Shown here: positions 24,251-35,600 of the stretch, in pieces
How positions within the stretch are numbered: position 1 is the stretch's first letter
Layout of the letters: every line of letters begins with the position of its first letter
Source of the DNA: Amyelois transitella
Lineage: Eukaryota; Arthropoda; Insecta; Lepidoptera; Pyralidae
DNA length: 64,000 nt
Direction: 5' to 3'
NCBI RefSeq assembly: GCF_032362555.1
Contig: NC_083516.1
Location: 11,123,001-11,187,000 of the forward strand
Notes under the pieces: generated by a model
What the model was told of the DNA's origin: nothing
What the model saw: only the letters and a program-made list of their open reading frames with translations
Databases searched by the model: none
Position numbers and translations under genes: made by a program

Positions 24251-24322
24251 CCTTGATACGTGTGCAAAGTTTCAAGTTGATCAGACGTTTAGAAATCAGT
24301 GAAAATTAAGCTCAAAGATTCC

Positions 24323-24323
24323 G

Positions 24324-24354
<31 letters not shown>

Positions 24355-24361
24355 CATACAA
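24323..24361. repeat. (CATA)n microsatellite at a repeat 3' end
   Basis: Nine CATA units following GCTCAAAGATTCCGTTACAT. The preceding 60 bp (TTCAAGTTGATCAGACGTTT) looks like the 3' end of another interspersed element, so the microsatellite is probably its tail. Confidence 0.75.
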
Positions 24362-24385
24362 CCCAAGCTAATAAAAGTGTAGTAA

Positions 24386-24627
24386 AAAATTAGCTTTAAT
24401 TTGATATAAAAAACATGCGTGTACGACATGAACGTATAAATAGACCAAAATATTACCTGTTTACACCTGGCTGCGTAGTAGTTGCGGCCGAGTGTGTAAC
24501 GGCACCCATTGATTTTCGAATTCTTTACATACATTTCTATGATGTGGATGATATTTTATTTAAAAAACAAGTGAACGAAATTTTTTTTGTTAAATTAATT
24601 AACATTAATTTAATTAATGTTAATTAA
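24386..24627. repeat. Outer inverted-repeat arm, right
   Basis: Reverse complement of 21564-21800, with identity extending through ATGTTAATTAATTT at the distal end. Confidence 0.85.
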
Positions 24628-25632
24628 TTTAACAAATATTTCGTATATACGAGTATATAGCGATTGCCGTAACTAAAATAAGGTGAATTTTCCAACAAAA
24701 CTCAAAAGCTTTTATATAAAAATGCCCCCATAAAGAACTTGGCACTCTGAGTTGAGAGGCCCTTAACTCAAATCACGAAGTCATAATTTCGACGCCGCTC
24801 CGAGGTGTAATGTTTTTAATTTGTTTTTAATTACTTTCATTTTTGCACTTTCTCAAGTGTAAATGCAATCTGAAAGGTATTTTATATTTTCAGTTGTTTT
24901 ATATAGATTATTTTGCTTTTTTTATTTATTCTAGCTGTTGCCTGCGACTTTATTTACGCGGAAAAGACTATCATGGGAATTCATGAGGTGATTCATTAAC
25001 CGAAATTTATATTCCGTTACTCGCTATATGTACCTTTGTAGATGTTGCTAGTTCTTAATGGCTTAATAACGAAAATATTAATCGAATCATTCCAGTAGTT
25101 CCAGAGATAAGCGTGCACAATTAGACACTCAGGATTGTTTAAAGTTTTAACTCTACTAGAATTGCGAGTTTGTTATAAAAATATATTAACATTTGTTTTT
25201 ATTTTATTAATAAGTACGCGAACTGAATGTATCGTGAAATTTTAAAACTCAAAATTCAATTTCAGCTTAACTGTATTCCTATTTATTCTATTACAATCAC
25301 TTTAATGTCTGATGAATCTTCAGTGATGACAGCTGACGTCCATTTAAGATGCTCTTTGAGTTTCATAATAATTAAGAGCAGGTTATTTTAACATAGTCAG
25401 CGATTTGTATTCATAACCGACTTTGTTAAGCAATATTTTGTGGATTGAGCAACACTTAATTAAAATTCTTTTGTATAACATCTTTCATTATTATATAATA
25501 CAAACCCATACAATTTTGATCAGTTTTAAGCTGAATTATGAATGAATACTAATAATAGCAACGTGTTTTGCTACATCAAAATTCATCAATCTTTTCTTGA
25601 AAGATTATCAACAGATTTTATAGATATTTTAT
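24628..25632. other. AT-rich non-coding DNA
   Basis: No gene, RNA or clear repeat boundary recognised. Confidence 0.4.
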
Positions 25633-25654
25633 TATATTTTATTCGAAATTTTAT

Positions 25655-25912
25655 GTGGTTCCTGGCACCAATAAAAAAAAGAATAGGACTAGTCCATCTC
25701 GTTCCCATGGATGTCGTAAAAGGCGACTAAGGGATAGGGTTATAAACTTGGGATTCTTCTTTTAGGCGATGGGTTAGCAAACTGTCACACCCTATTTGAA
25801 TCTCAATTCCATCACAAAGCCAAACAGCTGAACGTGGCCTATCAGTCTTTTCAAGACTGTTGGCTCTGTCTACCCAGCAAGGAATATAGACGTGATTATA
25901 TGTATGTATGTT
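25655..25912 (+). repeat. Family A copy, nearly complete
   Basis: Starts TGTGGTTCCTGGCACCAA, contains CATGGATGTCGTAAAAGGCG and AAACAGCTGAACGTGGCC, and ends GACGTGATTATATGTATGTA. Confidence 0.9.
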
Positions 25913-25979
25913 TATATCATTATTAATTAATGGACATAGTCATGTTTTAATCCCTCTTGAAAAGATTTCAAAGTCACGT

Positions 25980-26065
25980 TTAGGTATATAATGGCTTAAA
26001 GATGGAATTGAGATTCAAATAGTGACAGGTTGCTAGCCCTTTCCTAGTGATCATGTGGTCCTGGT
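25980..26065 (-). repeat. Family A fragment
   Basis: GGAATTGAGATTCAAATAG and GTGACAGGTTGCTAGCCC, minus orientation, central part only. Confidence 0.75.
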
Positions 26066-26322
26066 CCAAATGATTATTACCTTTTACAAACTTTACAATA
26101 TATATATAAGCGCCTATTTCGAAGGAATAAATTTTTATGTACCTAGTTATAATTTTTGTTTAAGAAACTGTAACAGTAAGCATTTTGTTCTGAACAAAAA
26201 CAGTTCAGTCTGATAAACATTTCATCTTTTTTCTTGACATAATAGTTATAACCTTGCGGGCCATAGTTTTTTCTTCTGTGTCGAACTATGGACATTTTTA
26301 TATATTTTATTCGAAATTTTAT

Positions 26323-27629
26323 ATTCTAAATGGTTTATTCATAACGGCGTGTTCAGAAGTTATAAAACTGCAGTTAAACTGACACTGTTTGGACATTCGG
26401 CACGTGAGATAATATCCAATTCATATCGTAAGTATAAAATCCAGACACGCTTTACTAGCGAACACTATCTTCAGAAAAATAAATTTCCACAAGCTTAATT
26501 TTAGATGAAATACAAAAGTTAACAGTCTAACAAGTAAAGTCATAACATATTACATAAGTAGGGAAAGTGAGTCAGTACATCGAGTATATAAAAACAAATT
26601 AATTAGAAAAGCAATTTTTAAAAAATAATGGTATTAGGTATCTGTTTTTTTTTTTCAAATATGTGTAAATGCTACTGCGGACGATTAGGACGATAGCTTG
26701 CGCAAAATAAGGGAGCAAATCGTATTGGTAACTAGAACATCTGATGTAGATTAATAGACTTCCAAACTATACAGTCATGGGGAAAAGCCAATCGTATGGT
26801 TAAAAATACCCACAGCGTCATCTGTTAGCTTCGTTTTGAACTTTCTATATGATTTTTCCCCTTGTTGTGTTTTAGCGTGAAACTGAAGTTATTGTACGAT
26901 TGCCTGAAAGAACCTGACCGTTGTTAGTATTTTCATTATACACTAGATGGCGCTGGTGGTATCAACTCTCACTGTGTAAGTAGAATAAGGCAATATTTTC
27001 GTACTTTAGGAAAGCAATTTCACTGAATTTTGTTATAAAAATGTAAGTTTCGCGCTACAACCGGTGCTTCTAAGATATAAAACGCCTTTTTGTTATGCAA
27101 ACACATTTTGCGAAGACGCTACAAAATGTTTATGGACTTTATTTAATGTTTTTTTTTCTTTCATATTTTTTGTTTTTTGTGTACACAAAACCTATTTCAG
27201 GCATTTTTGTCTGTTAAAACTCAACAAAAGGAAACAACAGGATATTTTTTTTACTTATACAATACAAAACCGAGAACAGCATTTTACGGCAAAGATATTT
27301 TATATGTATCTTTTTTTTTATAATGTTGTCTCCGCTTTTTTCAGACGATGGGTTAGCAATCTTTGAAATCCGAAAAAAAAAACATTAAGTTTTTTACTAC
27401 TGGTATTAGCTTTCCTAAGTAACAATTTAAAAAAATCAACGAAGAATACTACAAACAATAAAATTAATTTAAAAAAAAATTAGACAAGATTATGTATATT
27501 TTTTAACACTTCTACTTAAAGGGGTATTAGTTTTTCAACTGACTGTTACTAACACGAAACCAATAAATAAAACTAATACAAGTTTTCCAATACGACCTTC
27601 GCGGATCAAACAGGGTTTTTGTTACATAT
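26323..27629. other. Non-coding, no clear feature
   Basis: AT-rich; a 100-aa open frame at 27064-27366 is low-complexity (Phe-rich from poly-T) and is not called. Confidence 0.4.
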
Positions 27630-27945
27630 CCCAACTAATAATAAAAATACGAAAGTAAGCATATTTTTTGTAGTCTCTTCACGGTATAGTTTCTTTTCTT
27701 CATCTTCTTGAAATTTTGCACATGTAAAATTTAAAAGTCTGGAGAATTACATATGGTATATTTTCATTCGGGAAAAAATATGGTTTCCGTGGAACTTGCG
27801 GAAAACTTGTATTCTTTTGTAGGTGTCGGTAAATTTGTGCTTTTAGAAGGTGGCGCTAATTCCGCACGTGTAGGTGGCGCTAAATTTGCACGTGTACTTG
27901 GCGCTAAATTTGCGCGGGCAAAGCTGCGGTGATAGCTAGTTGTAA
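27630..27945 (+). repeat. Interspersed repeat with internal tandem
   Basis: Begins ACTAATAATAAAAATACGAA and ends GCAAAGCTGCGGTGATAGC plus TAGTT, the ends of a widespread arthropod repeat type. At 27849-27920 it holds about three tandem 24-bp units built on GGTGGCGCTAAATTTGCACG. Confidence 0.6.
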
Positions 27946-28209
27946 AATATATTGGCTGTAGGGTTGGAAATGAAAAAGTGTAGGCTTCCTATGAAGTCTG
28001 CCGGGCATACAAATTGGAGCATTATATAATCTACCAGGAAAACAATATAGTTAGGGCCCCACGATACGCGGCTCCATCGAGTATTAACGCTCCATTCATG
28101 AATTATTTACAATGGTTTCGGCATCATATACATAATTTGTTATAACAGTTTATTGCAGACCTACATATTTTTTATCTTGGTTGAAACTTATTCATATAAA
28201 TAAATATAA

Positions 28210-28426
28210 ATATATATGGTACAAATTACTCAGATTGAGTTAGCCTCGAAGTAAGTTCGAGACTTGTGTTACGAAATACTATCTCAACGACATTATATTT
28301 TTATGATAAATACTTTCATAGATAAACTCCATGAACCTTTTTCTAATCATGCCCTGATCGAGATTCGAACCAGGGGACCTCGGTGTCACAGAGAAGCGTA
28401 CTGCCGCTGCGCCACAGAGGCCGTCA
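28210..28426 (-). repeat. tRNA-derived SINE
   Basis: Minus strand: head GGCCTCTGTGGCGCAGCGG (A box), GGTTCGAATC (B box), then a body with TTGAGATAGTATTTCGTAAC and CTTACTTCGAGGCTAACTC. It is a pseudo-tRNA head, not a functional tRNA gene. Confidence 0.88.
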
Positions 28427-28433
28427 TATATAT

Positions 28434-28684
28434 ACACATACTCACGTCTATATCCCTTGTGGGGCAGGCAGAGCCTACAGTCTTGAAAAACTGAAAGGCC
28501 ACGTTCAGCTGTTTGGCTTAGTGATAGAATTGATATTCAAATAGCGACAGTTTGCTAACCCATCGCCTAAATGAAGAATCCCAAGTTTAAGCTTATAAAT
28601 CCCTTAGACGCTTATTACGACAGCCATGGGAAAGATATGGAGTGATCTAATTCTTTTTTATATTTGTGCCAAGAATCACACGGC
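28434..28684 (-). repeat. Family A copy
   Basis: Minus orientation, from TCACGTCTATATCCCTTGTG to CCAAGAATCACACGGC. It abuts the SINE head at 28426. Confidence 0.88.
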
Positions 28685-28793
28685 TTGAAACTTATTTTGG
28701 TAGAAATTAAAACTGCACTTGGTAGGATATATATATCTCAAAACTTTTAATAACGTATTTTGATTCCATCTCAACTATTTACTACACCTATCA

Positions 28794-28963
28794 TACATAC
28801 ATCCATAAAAATCACGCCTCTTTCCCGAAGGGGTAGGCAGAGACTACCTCTTTCCACTTGCCACGATTTCTGCATACTTCCTTCGCTTTATCCACATTCA
28901 TAACTCTCTTCATGCAAGCTCGCCGGTTTCGGGTACTTTAAATACACACACACAAACAAATAC
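28794..28963 (-). mobile_element. LINE tail with 10-bp target duplication
   Basis: 5'-truncated RTE-like LINE in minus orientation (AATCACGCCTCTTTCCCG, CCACTTGCCACGATTTCTGC, GCAAGCTCGCCGGTTTCGGG). ACACCTATCA flanks it at 28784-28793 and 28964-28973. At its truncated 5' end is a CA-rich filler of about 25 bp. Confidence 0.85.
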
Positions 28964-29253
28964 ACACCTATCAAATAAGAATAATTGCACTTAACAGAAT
29001 TGGTAACATTCAACGTTGGGTACCTTTGAAATATTTCCAGGATGTATATATTTAAATATAATTAAAACTGTTGATAGAAATATTTATGAGAAAACTCCTC
29101 GCAAACTTCGTAACACCTGTACCTAAGTTATTATAAATCTCTCAGAATAATTGAACGCCAAAATTTTTTAAACGCGTCATCAGCGGGAGATAAATTGTAA
29201 TGTTAAGAAGATTTTTGCTATTTCGAGATAACTTAGACTTAATTTAGATTGGG

Positions 29254-29427
29254 AACACGCCATATCTTTCCCATGGGTGTCGCTAAAGGCGACTACGGGA
29301 TATAATCTTGGGATTTTTCTTATAGGGGATGCGCTAACAACCTATTAATTTTTGAATTTCAATTCCATCAGTCAGCATACAGAACTTTATAGTCTTTGAT
29401 TGCAAGACGTGATTTTATGTATGTATG
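29254..29427 (+). repeat. Degraded family A copy
   Basis: CCCATGGGTGTCGCTAAAGG, CTTGGGATTTTTCTTATAGG and AGACGTGATTTTATGTATGT in order, with internal deletions. Confidence 0.75.
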
Positions 29428-29559
29428 AATTTGTGTCAAAACAAACATGTCACTGGTGAAGCATGTAGAACTCAATACATTTGAACACCAATCTTTGCCT
29501 TAATCAGATTACTTTCTTCAAGTAGATTAATCTATTTAAATTTGATAGGACGGCAGGAT

Positions 29560-29655
29560 TTGTTAGATAATGTAACACTCATTTATGTGTGTTCCCGGTT
29601 GCACCCTCCACAGAAGTATTTCGGAGCCCGGGGTTCCCCTAGAAAATGTAAATCT
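29560..29655 (+). repeat. Family C repeat fragment
   Basis: TCCCGGTTGCACCCTCCACA and TTCGGAGCCCGGGGTTCCCC correspond to the 5' half of family C. Confidence 0.6.
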
Positions 29656-31099
29656 GTAAGTGAATGTTATGCCTCCACAAATCTATCACCAAAGTTATGT
29701 CATGTAGAACTCGATGTAAACTCCATTAAACTTTATACTGATTAATAGTTTCAACTTTCCTCTTCCCAAAAAGCGTCCGACAAATTCAAATTGAAAAAGT
29801 TATCCAACTCCTTATCCTTGGCGATAAGGGATTGAATGCATTTTAATGTTTCGGACAAAATGATTTTATTGTTCGATTTTGTCAATTAAATATCAGCCAT
29901 GAAAAATTATTAAGGTGGGGAGCTGTTGGTAAATTGTTATTACTCATTCATTAAAAAGGCATATGCGAAAAGAAATTATCAAGTTTTTGTGAGAGAAGAC
30001 CACATAATTAAGTCCAATAATTTGGACAACTTTTAAAACCGTTCGCTGCCCGATCTTCCCGAAGTGTAATAAATTGTAAAAAGCACGAAAACATATAAAT
30101 TCTGAATTTATCGGACGCAGTTGCAAAACTTGGGAGTTTAAATGTGCACTTGTACAGTTTAGTTGTTGTTAATGACATTATGAAACAAATAAATAATAAT
30201 AAGGATCTAACTCCTAAATATACGAACTGTACGAAATTCAATATTACTTTTGTTGATTTCTGTTACAACTTCATAGAAGTACAATTTTTAAAATTTTTAT
30301 CCTTTACGGCGTATACAGAGCCTACAGTCTCAAATAGATTTGTTTACTTGTTAAAAAGTAAATATTATAACTAGTCACTATCAGTTTTTTTATACTTATC
30401 TAATCTAAGAAATGAAATGTATGTGTTCATTCTGGACCACTATTACCAGGGTACTGAAACAATCGATACAAGGAGCGTGTAATTAACTTGAAAACAGGAA
30501 AAATAAACAAATACAGGTACGATAAATAAACAGTATTATTTCTATTTTAAGCGTAAATTAAATTTTAACATGTATATAGTTTAGTGTGAATAAATATTTA
30601 TGAAAACATCATGCGGTATATGGTGAAATAGCACGGCAATAGCTTTTAGGTTATAAAAATAGTTTATGAAATGCCTGCCTATGAAAGGAGCACTCGCGAG
30701 TATTTCTAAAATATTTAATCTTTATTCAAACTCAAAGTGCCGTATGGCTCTTCACATTTTGAAATACAACCACTAGTTTTATTTTCTATAGATGACGTAG
30801 GAAAACAAAAATACAATTCAATTAAACCAATATTTGTTTTTAAATCTTGTAAACAGCCAGTATCAAATGCAGGATCCGTCTATTCAACACTTTTCAGTAG
30901 TTACAGAAGTCTACAGTCTCATTTGGGCAAGATTTCAAGAGATTCGTAGTCAAAAGATAGTTTTGGCCATTCGATCTGGCACCGAGCCGAGCGAACCAAT
31001 GTTAGTTACCTATTGGACTTAAATACTTAGGCACCGTTTATTGACTGTAAGAAGAATTATACTATTTGCAAACTGTAACTTCATAACTACCCTAAACCA
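29656..31099. other. Non-coding, no clear feature
   Basis: Only a family-A-like scrap near 30300-30340 (GCGTATACAGAGCCTACAG) is recognised. Confidence 0.35.
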
Positions 31100-31175
31100 A
31101 TGAACGAAATGTGGATGAAGCGAATGTACGAGTATTAAAGATCGTGGTAAAAATAAAAATGTAGTGTGTGATGCA
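31100..31175 (+). repeat. Degraded LINE tail
   Basis: AATGTGGATGAAGCGAATGT and AAGATCGTGG, then AAAATGTAGTGT, align with the LINE 3' region. Confidence 0.55.
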
Positions 31176-31234
31176 TGTCTATTCTTCCTAAAAAGAGCTG
31201 TGATTGTATGAAACGGAATTTGAAATATTTGAAT

Positions 31235-31430
31235 TTTGTTGCGATTGTGTCTGCATATCCCTGAAAAGAAGCCCGGAGTTCATCAATGACGCTTTTAGAA
31301 AATCAAAGCCACGATTCTGGAAATCTATGTCAGGTTTTTACACGAAACGACTCCCGTCTGACCTCCGGAAACTTGCAGGAGAACCTAACCCGTATTTTGT
31401 CATAGTTAGACATCCAACAAGTACTTATTA
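31235..31430 (+). repeat. Family C repeat
   Basis: CATATCCCTGAAAAGAAGCC, CGGAGTTCATC, TCAGGTTTTTACACGAAACG, ACTCCCGTCTGACCTCCGGA and GAACCTAACCCGTATTTTG: the longest copy of the family in the window. Confidence 0.7.
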
Positions 31431-31630
31431 TATCTAACGTTCTAATCAAGTATGGGTGGAGATGGCATACCAGACATATTATATTGAAAAAGTTATCACA
31501 TTAATCTAAAGTACTAATGACTTTGATGGATCGATTGTAACTTTGTTGGGCAAAATTTAGCGCGCACTATTACATAGTAATGAGTTTCATGTCTCAATCA
31601 ATAGCTTATAGAGTTGTTTGCATCAATGTT

Positions 31631-31850
31631 GACGGCCTCTGTGGCGTAGCGGTAGTGTGCTTGTCTGTGACACTAGAGGTCCCAGATTCGAATCCCGGCC
31701 AGGGCATGATAAGAAACGACTTGGATGTTTATTTATGTAAGTGTTTATTATAAAATATATTATTGTTGAGTTAGTATCTCGTAACACAAATTTTGAACTT
31801 ACTTCGAGGCTAAGTCAATCCGTGTAATTTATTCCATAAAAAAAATTATG
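31631..31850 (+). repeat. tRNA-derived SINE
   Basis: GACGGCCTCTGTGGCGTAGC (A box), GATTCGAATCCCGGCCAGGG (B box), then TTGAGTTAGTATCTCGTAAC and ACTTACTTCGAGGCTAAGTC. Confidence 0.9.
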
Positions 31851-31994
31851 CATGATATAAGTATATTTTTGTTTATTTACTTGTATATACAGTAATAAGT
31901 ATATTCGTTACACTCATCGTCGTTTTCACTTTTTTATATTTTCTCTAAGTATTATAAGAAATCGTTAAAGGCGACTAAGGAGAAGGCACTTTCC

Positions 31995-32115
31995 GCTTTT
32001 GCCATTATCCAATATGGGTTTGGTTCCCCAAAGATTGCGGAAGTATGATCGGCTAGACTTACCCACGATTATGTTCCAAGGCGCACCCTGGGCTCCTCTC
32101 ACGAGAGACAAGCAT
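31995..32115 (-). repeat. Family C repeat fragment
   Basis: GCCATTATCCAATATGGGTT and GCACCCTGGGCTCCTCTCA match the antisense of family C. Confidence 0.55.
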
Positions 32116-32750
32116 GTAGCCGGGATTTATATCAAGAACGCAGGCGGAGATGCAAAAGAAAGCTTTATATGTTTTTAACGAAAGTGAATGAAAGAATTTA
32201 TTACTGCGGATACCCTAATTAATTCCTCACTTCGCAGGACCCGAGATCACCCCGGGGCTATTCGGGGGCCTGAAGTAAGAATAATTGTGAACCCGAATCA
32301 AGCATTTCCAAGAAATAAATCCATAGCTACTAACGTTTTATTTCTCGGCAATGTTTGATAAATTTCTTAGGAATATGTTTTATTTTTACTTACTTTTGGG
32401 AGATTGGCCTTTTCAAAGACTTTGAAAAAGGAAATTCTGTACTCAACCCAAATGTATGTATGTAGTTTTATACATATTTTTTTGTAATATTACACTATGC
32501 CTTAAAGAAGACATATACATATATTCTAGTTATACATACATATATTCTTTGTTTAGCACTGAGTCTTAGAAATATATTATTATATAACTATTTCAATTTC
32601 TATGACTGAGGTTATCCAAGGGAACTGTGATTCAAATCACAACACAAGAAGAATCTCAAGTTTATTAGCCTTTTCCTTTATCAGAAATAGCAAATTCTGA
32701 TACAGACTAGCATTAGTAGGATTTCTCAAAATATAAATATCACGTGTATA
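32116..32750. other. Non-coding, no clear feature
   Basis: AT-rich; no supported feature. Confidence 0.35.
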
Positions 32751-32985
32751 GAGTGCCGTGTGGTTCCCGGCACCAATAGAAAAAAGAATAGGACCACTCC
32801 ATCTCTCTCTTATGGATGTCGTAAAAGGCGACTGAGGGGTAGGCTTCTAAACTTGGGATTCTTCTTTTAGCAACCTGTCACTATTTGAATCTCAATTATA
32901 TCTTAAAGCCAAATAACTGAACGTGGCCTATCTAAGTCTGTCTACCCCACACGGGATATAGACGTGATTATATGTATGTATGTAT
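32751..32985 (+). repeat. Family A copy with internal deletion
   Basis: GTGCCGTGTGGTTCCCGGCA at the start and TATAGACGTGATTATATGTA at the end. About 15 bp (the GGCGATGGGC stretch) are missing before AGCAACCTGTCAC, and a short stretch is missing before GTCTGTCTACC. Confidence 0.92.
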
Positions 32986-33378
32986 AACAGGCTTGGGTTC
33001 ACTGCAGTAGAAATTATTAAAACATCTTTCACAGTCTTAAAACAACATAACTCATGCAACATGAAATTGCTGCACAAAATTAATATCAGCGGTTATTATG
33101 CAAATTCTTGCGCGATGTCGCGCAGTCTGAACTTTCGTCAAGCTCAACGTGAGCTTATTCCGAACTTTAAATTCTATTTTTTCATGTGGAAGTTTAAGAT
33201 TTTAATTTGGACGTCGGTAGTCAAAATAAAGAGGTACGGCAGAAAAAGGATGAAGGCAGGTTTAAATCTTACGGCGGTCATGGACCAAATACATTTGTAT
33301 GATTGTTAAATTCTCGAACAATGATGTTTGCTGAAATTAAATTTACTCATTGAAACATTGCATGAAGAGTTTTCAACA

Positions 33379-33605
33379 TACATACATACATATGGTCACG
33401 TCTTTATCCCTTGCGGGGAAGACAGAGCCAACAGTCTTGAAAAGACTGAATGGCCACGTTCAACTTTTGGCTTACAATGATAGAATTGAGATTTAAATAG
33501 TGACAAGTTGCTAACCCAAAGCCTAAAAAAGAAATCCCAAGTTTGTAAGCCTATCCCTTAGTCGCCTTTTACGACATCCATGGAAAAGAGGTGGAGTGGT
33601 CCAAT
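33379..33605 (-). repeat. Family A copy
   Basis: CATACATACATATGGTCACG, AGCCAACAGTCTTGAAAAGA, CCTTTTACGACATCCATGG; it ends at GTGGAGTGGTCC. Confidence 0.9.
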
Positions 33606-35064
33606 TATTTTATTAGTTTTGAAAATCGTCTTTTAATCCTAATGTGAGATCATTCCAGTTCATAAAATCCATCGAATTTTTGTAAATAACCAAAAAACAT
33701 CCACGATTTCAGTTTATTATGTTATTGTTATTTATGTTATTAGCACATTTCTATAGGGTAGTAGTCATTTGTCCCAACATACAATTAACATACATATTGA
33801 GATGTTATCGTTCTGGAGTTTCGCCAAAAACCGGCCTCTCTGGACTGAACATTTCAATACGATGCCCTTTTTATGACAGCTTAATTTATTTTATCTTTTA
33901 AGGCCGCCGTCTGAGCCGTGTTATTTCGCTAAAATATATTTTTTAAAGCTACGAACCCTTTTTTTCTTCTTATTTTGGAAAGATTTTTTTTTTTTGTGAT
34001 ATTTTGATTATGAATATCACCCAAATTGTTACCTAATTATTTTGGGATATTTTTCAAAGAATGTAATACAATATTAATTCACAAAAAGTAATTATTCTGA
34101 TCTTATATTATATAAACATGACCTTAGATAGTTATATAAACATTTTATAATATCTTATATTTTCTACATGTTGATGGCCAACAGCAATGTTACAATAATT
34201 TTAAAAGATAAGAAGTTTGAAGAGAAATGATATTCCTTTCAAAATTATTCCTTATAAATGTAACCCATTCAGGGTTAATTTTGTAGTGATATTGTTTGAA
34301 ACTTAAACACAAAGAAAATTAAATTATTTTTGTGTAAAACTTGATACGTAATAATTGATATTTTTAAGTTGTACCCAATTTAAGAAACCTTTGAAGCAGT
34401 AAATTATTTTTAAACCTGGCAAATGAAATGCAGTGTCGGAGTCCATTTAGAAGTTTCCTTCATTACGCTGAAGGCTGTTTGATTTTTATAAATGCCTTTT
34501 TCGTTTTCAATATTCCGCTCGCGTCCGCCTCATCAATCTCAATTTATTTTATTTGAGTTCGAAGACGTGATCATTCCGATTTTTTTTAACAGGAAACTAA
34601 GAATGTTTTGAAAATTGTCGTATTCTGTTAAGGAGCGGATTAAAATCATAGATTTACTGCATCGTGGCCTTTCAGTCTTTTCGAGATTTTTGTTTCTGTT
34701 TACCACGTAAATACATGATTATATATATTATTTATGAGAATGGAAATATCCCCATTAACATGATAATTTCTAAGAAATAACCAGTCGGATAATTTTAACA
34801 CGAACCGCTTTGATACGACATCCTCTGACGGAGGATCTCCGAAATGTATTTCACGTTTCGACGAATTTCTCAGCGAATTTCACGATTCGTGTTAAAGCAT
34901 GCGAAAGTATTAAAGAGTTCTGAGTACTCTCTCTACAAATATATATTAAAATTGGCATATATTAACTTTATCCGGACTGAGTGGAAAGAGTCACGTTGGA
35001 AGCAGACCCTGGCTCCGAAGCATACTGTACCCTGGAGGGTGCAACTAGGAATACGCAAAAGTAA
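33606..35064. other. Non-coding, no clear feature
   Basis: AT-rich; no supported gene, RNA or repeat boundary. Confidence 0.35.
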
Positions 35065-35068
35065 TATC

Positions 35069-35335
35069 GACTGCCGCTGTGGCGCAGCGGTAGATGCGCT
35101 GTCTTTGCCACAGTGGGTCCTGGGTTCGAAACCAGGCCAGGGCAAGATGAGTAATGAACTTTTTCTGATTGGCCTGGGTCTTAGACGAAATATCACTGCA
35201 TAGTATGAAGTAAAGTCGCTTTATAAAATATAGTATCGTTGAGTTAGTATCTTATAACATCAGTTTCGAACTTACTTCGAGACTAACTCTATATGTGTAA
35301 TTTGTCCTGTTTATTAATTTTATTTATTTATTCAT
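35069..35335 (+). repeat. tRNA-derived SINE
   Basis: CCGCTGTGGCGCAGCGGTAG, GGGTTCGAAACCAGGCCAGG, CTTTTTCTGATTGGCCTGGG, then GTTGAGTTAGTATCTTATAA and CTTACTTCGAGACTAACTC. The head differs from the other copies, so it may be a separate subfamily. Confidence 0.9.
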
Positions 35336-35469
35336 AAGAGATATCTCAAACCGATCTTATATGAATAGGATTTAAAAGAAGGAGCAGTGATCAGCTATTT
35401 CTTAAAATACTATATGTGTAACATTTATAACTTTCATATCAATACATAAATCATACATATATATTAATA

Positions 35470-35600
35470 TGACTATGCAGGGTAGACTTAGCTGTATAGC
35501 TGTATTATGGAAATGAGATGCAAATAGTGACAGGTTGCTAGCCTATCCATTACTCGCCTTTTACGACATACATCGGAAAGAGTGGGCCTATTCTTTAGTC
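35470..35600 (-). repeat. Degraded family A copy
   Basis: CAGGGTAGACTTAGCTGTAT, AAATAGTGACAGGTTGCTAG and CGCCTTTTACGACATACATC. Confidence 0.75.

Larger units (their letters stand above)
25633..26322. repeat. 646-bp block bounded by 22-bp direct repeats
   Basis: TATATTTTATTCGAAATTTTAT occurs exactly at 25633-25654 and 26301-26322. Between them lie a full family A copy, a family A fragment and unrelated DNA. This may be one composite insertion with an unusually long target duplication, or a local rearrangement. Confidence 0.7.

Noticed and set aside
24323..24361. CATA repeats as a CRISPR-like or regulatory array
   Set aside because: Simple microsatellite of 4-bp units without spacers; a eukaryotic repeat tail.
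28340..28426. tRNA-like sequences (also at 31631, 35069, 50866, 53852) as functional tRNA genes
   Set aside because: They carry A and B boxes but are followed by the same SINE body or are mutated, and no full clover leaf with a matching acceptor stem was found. They are SINE heads.
34844..35203. 119-codon frame
   Set aside because: Its second half is the SINE tRNA head and body (35069 onward), so it is not a real coding sequence.
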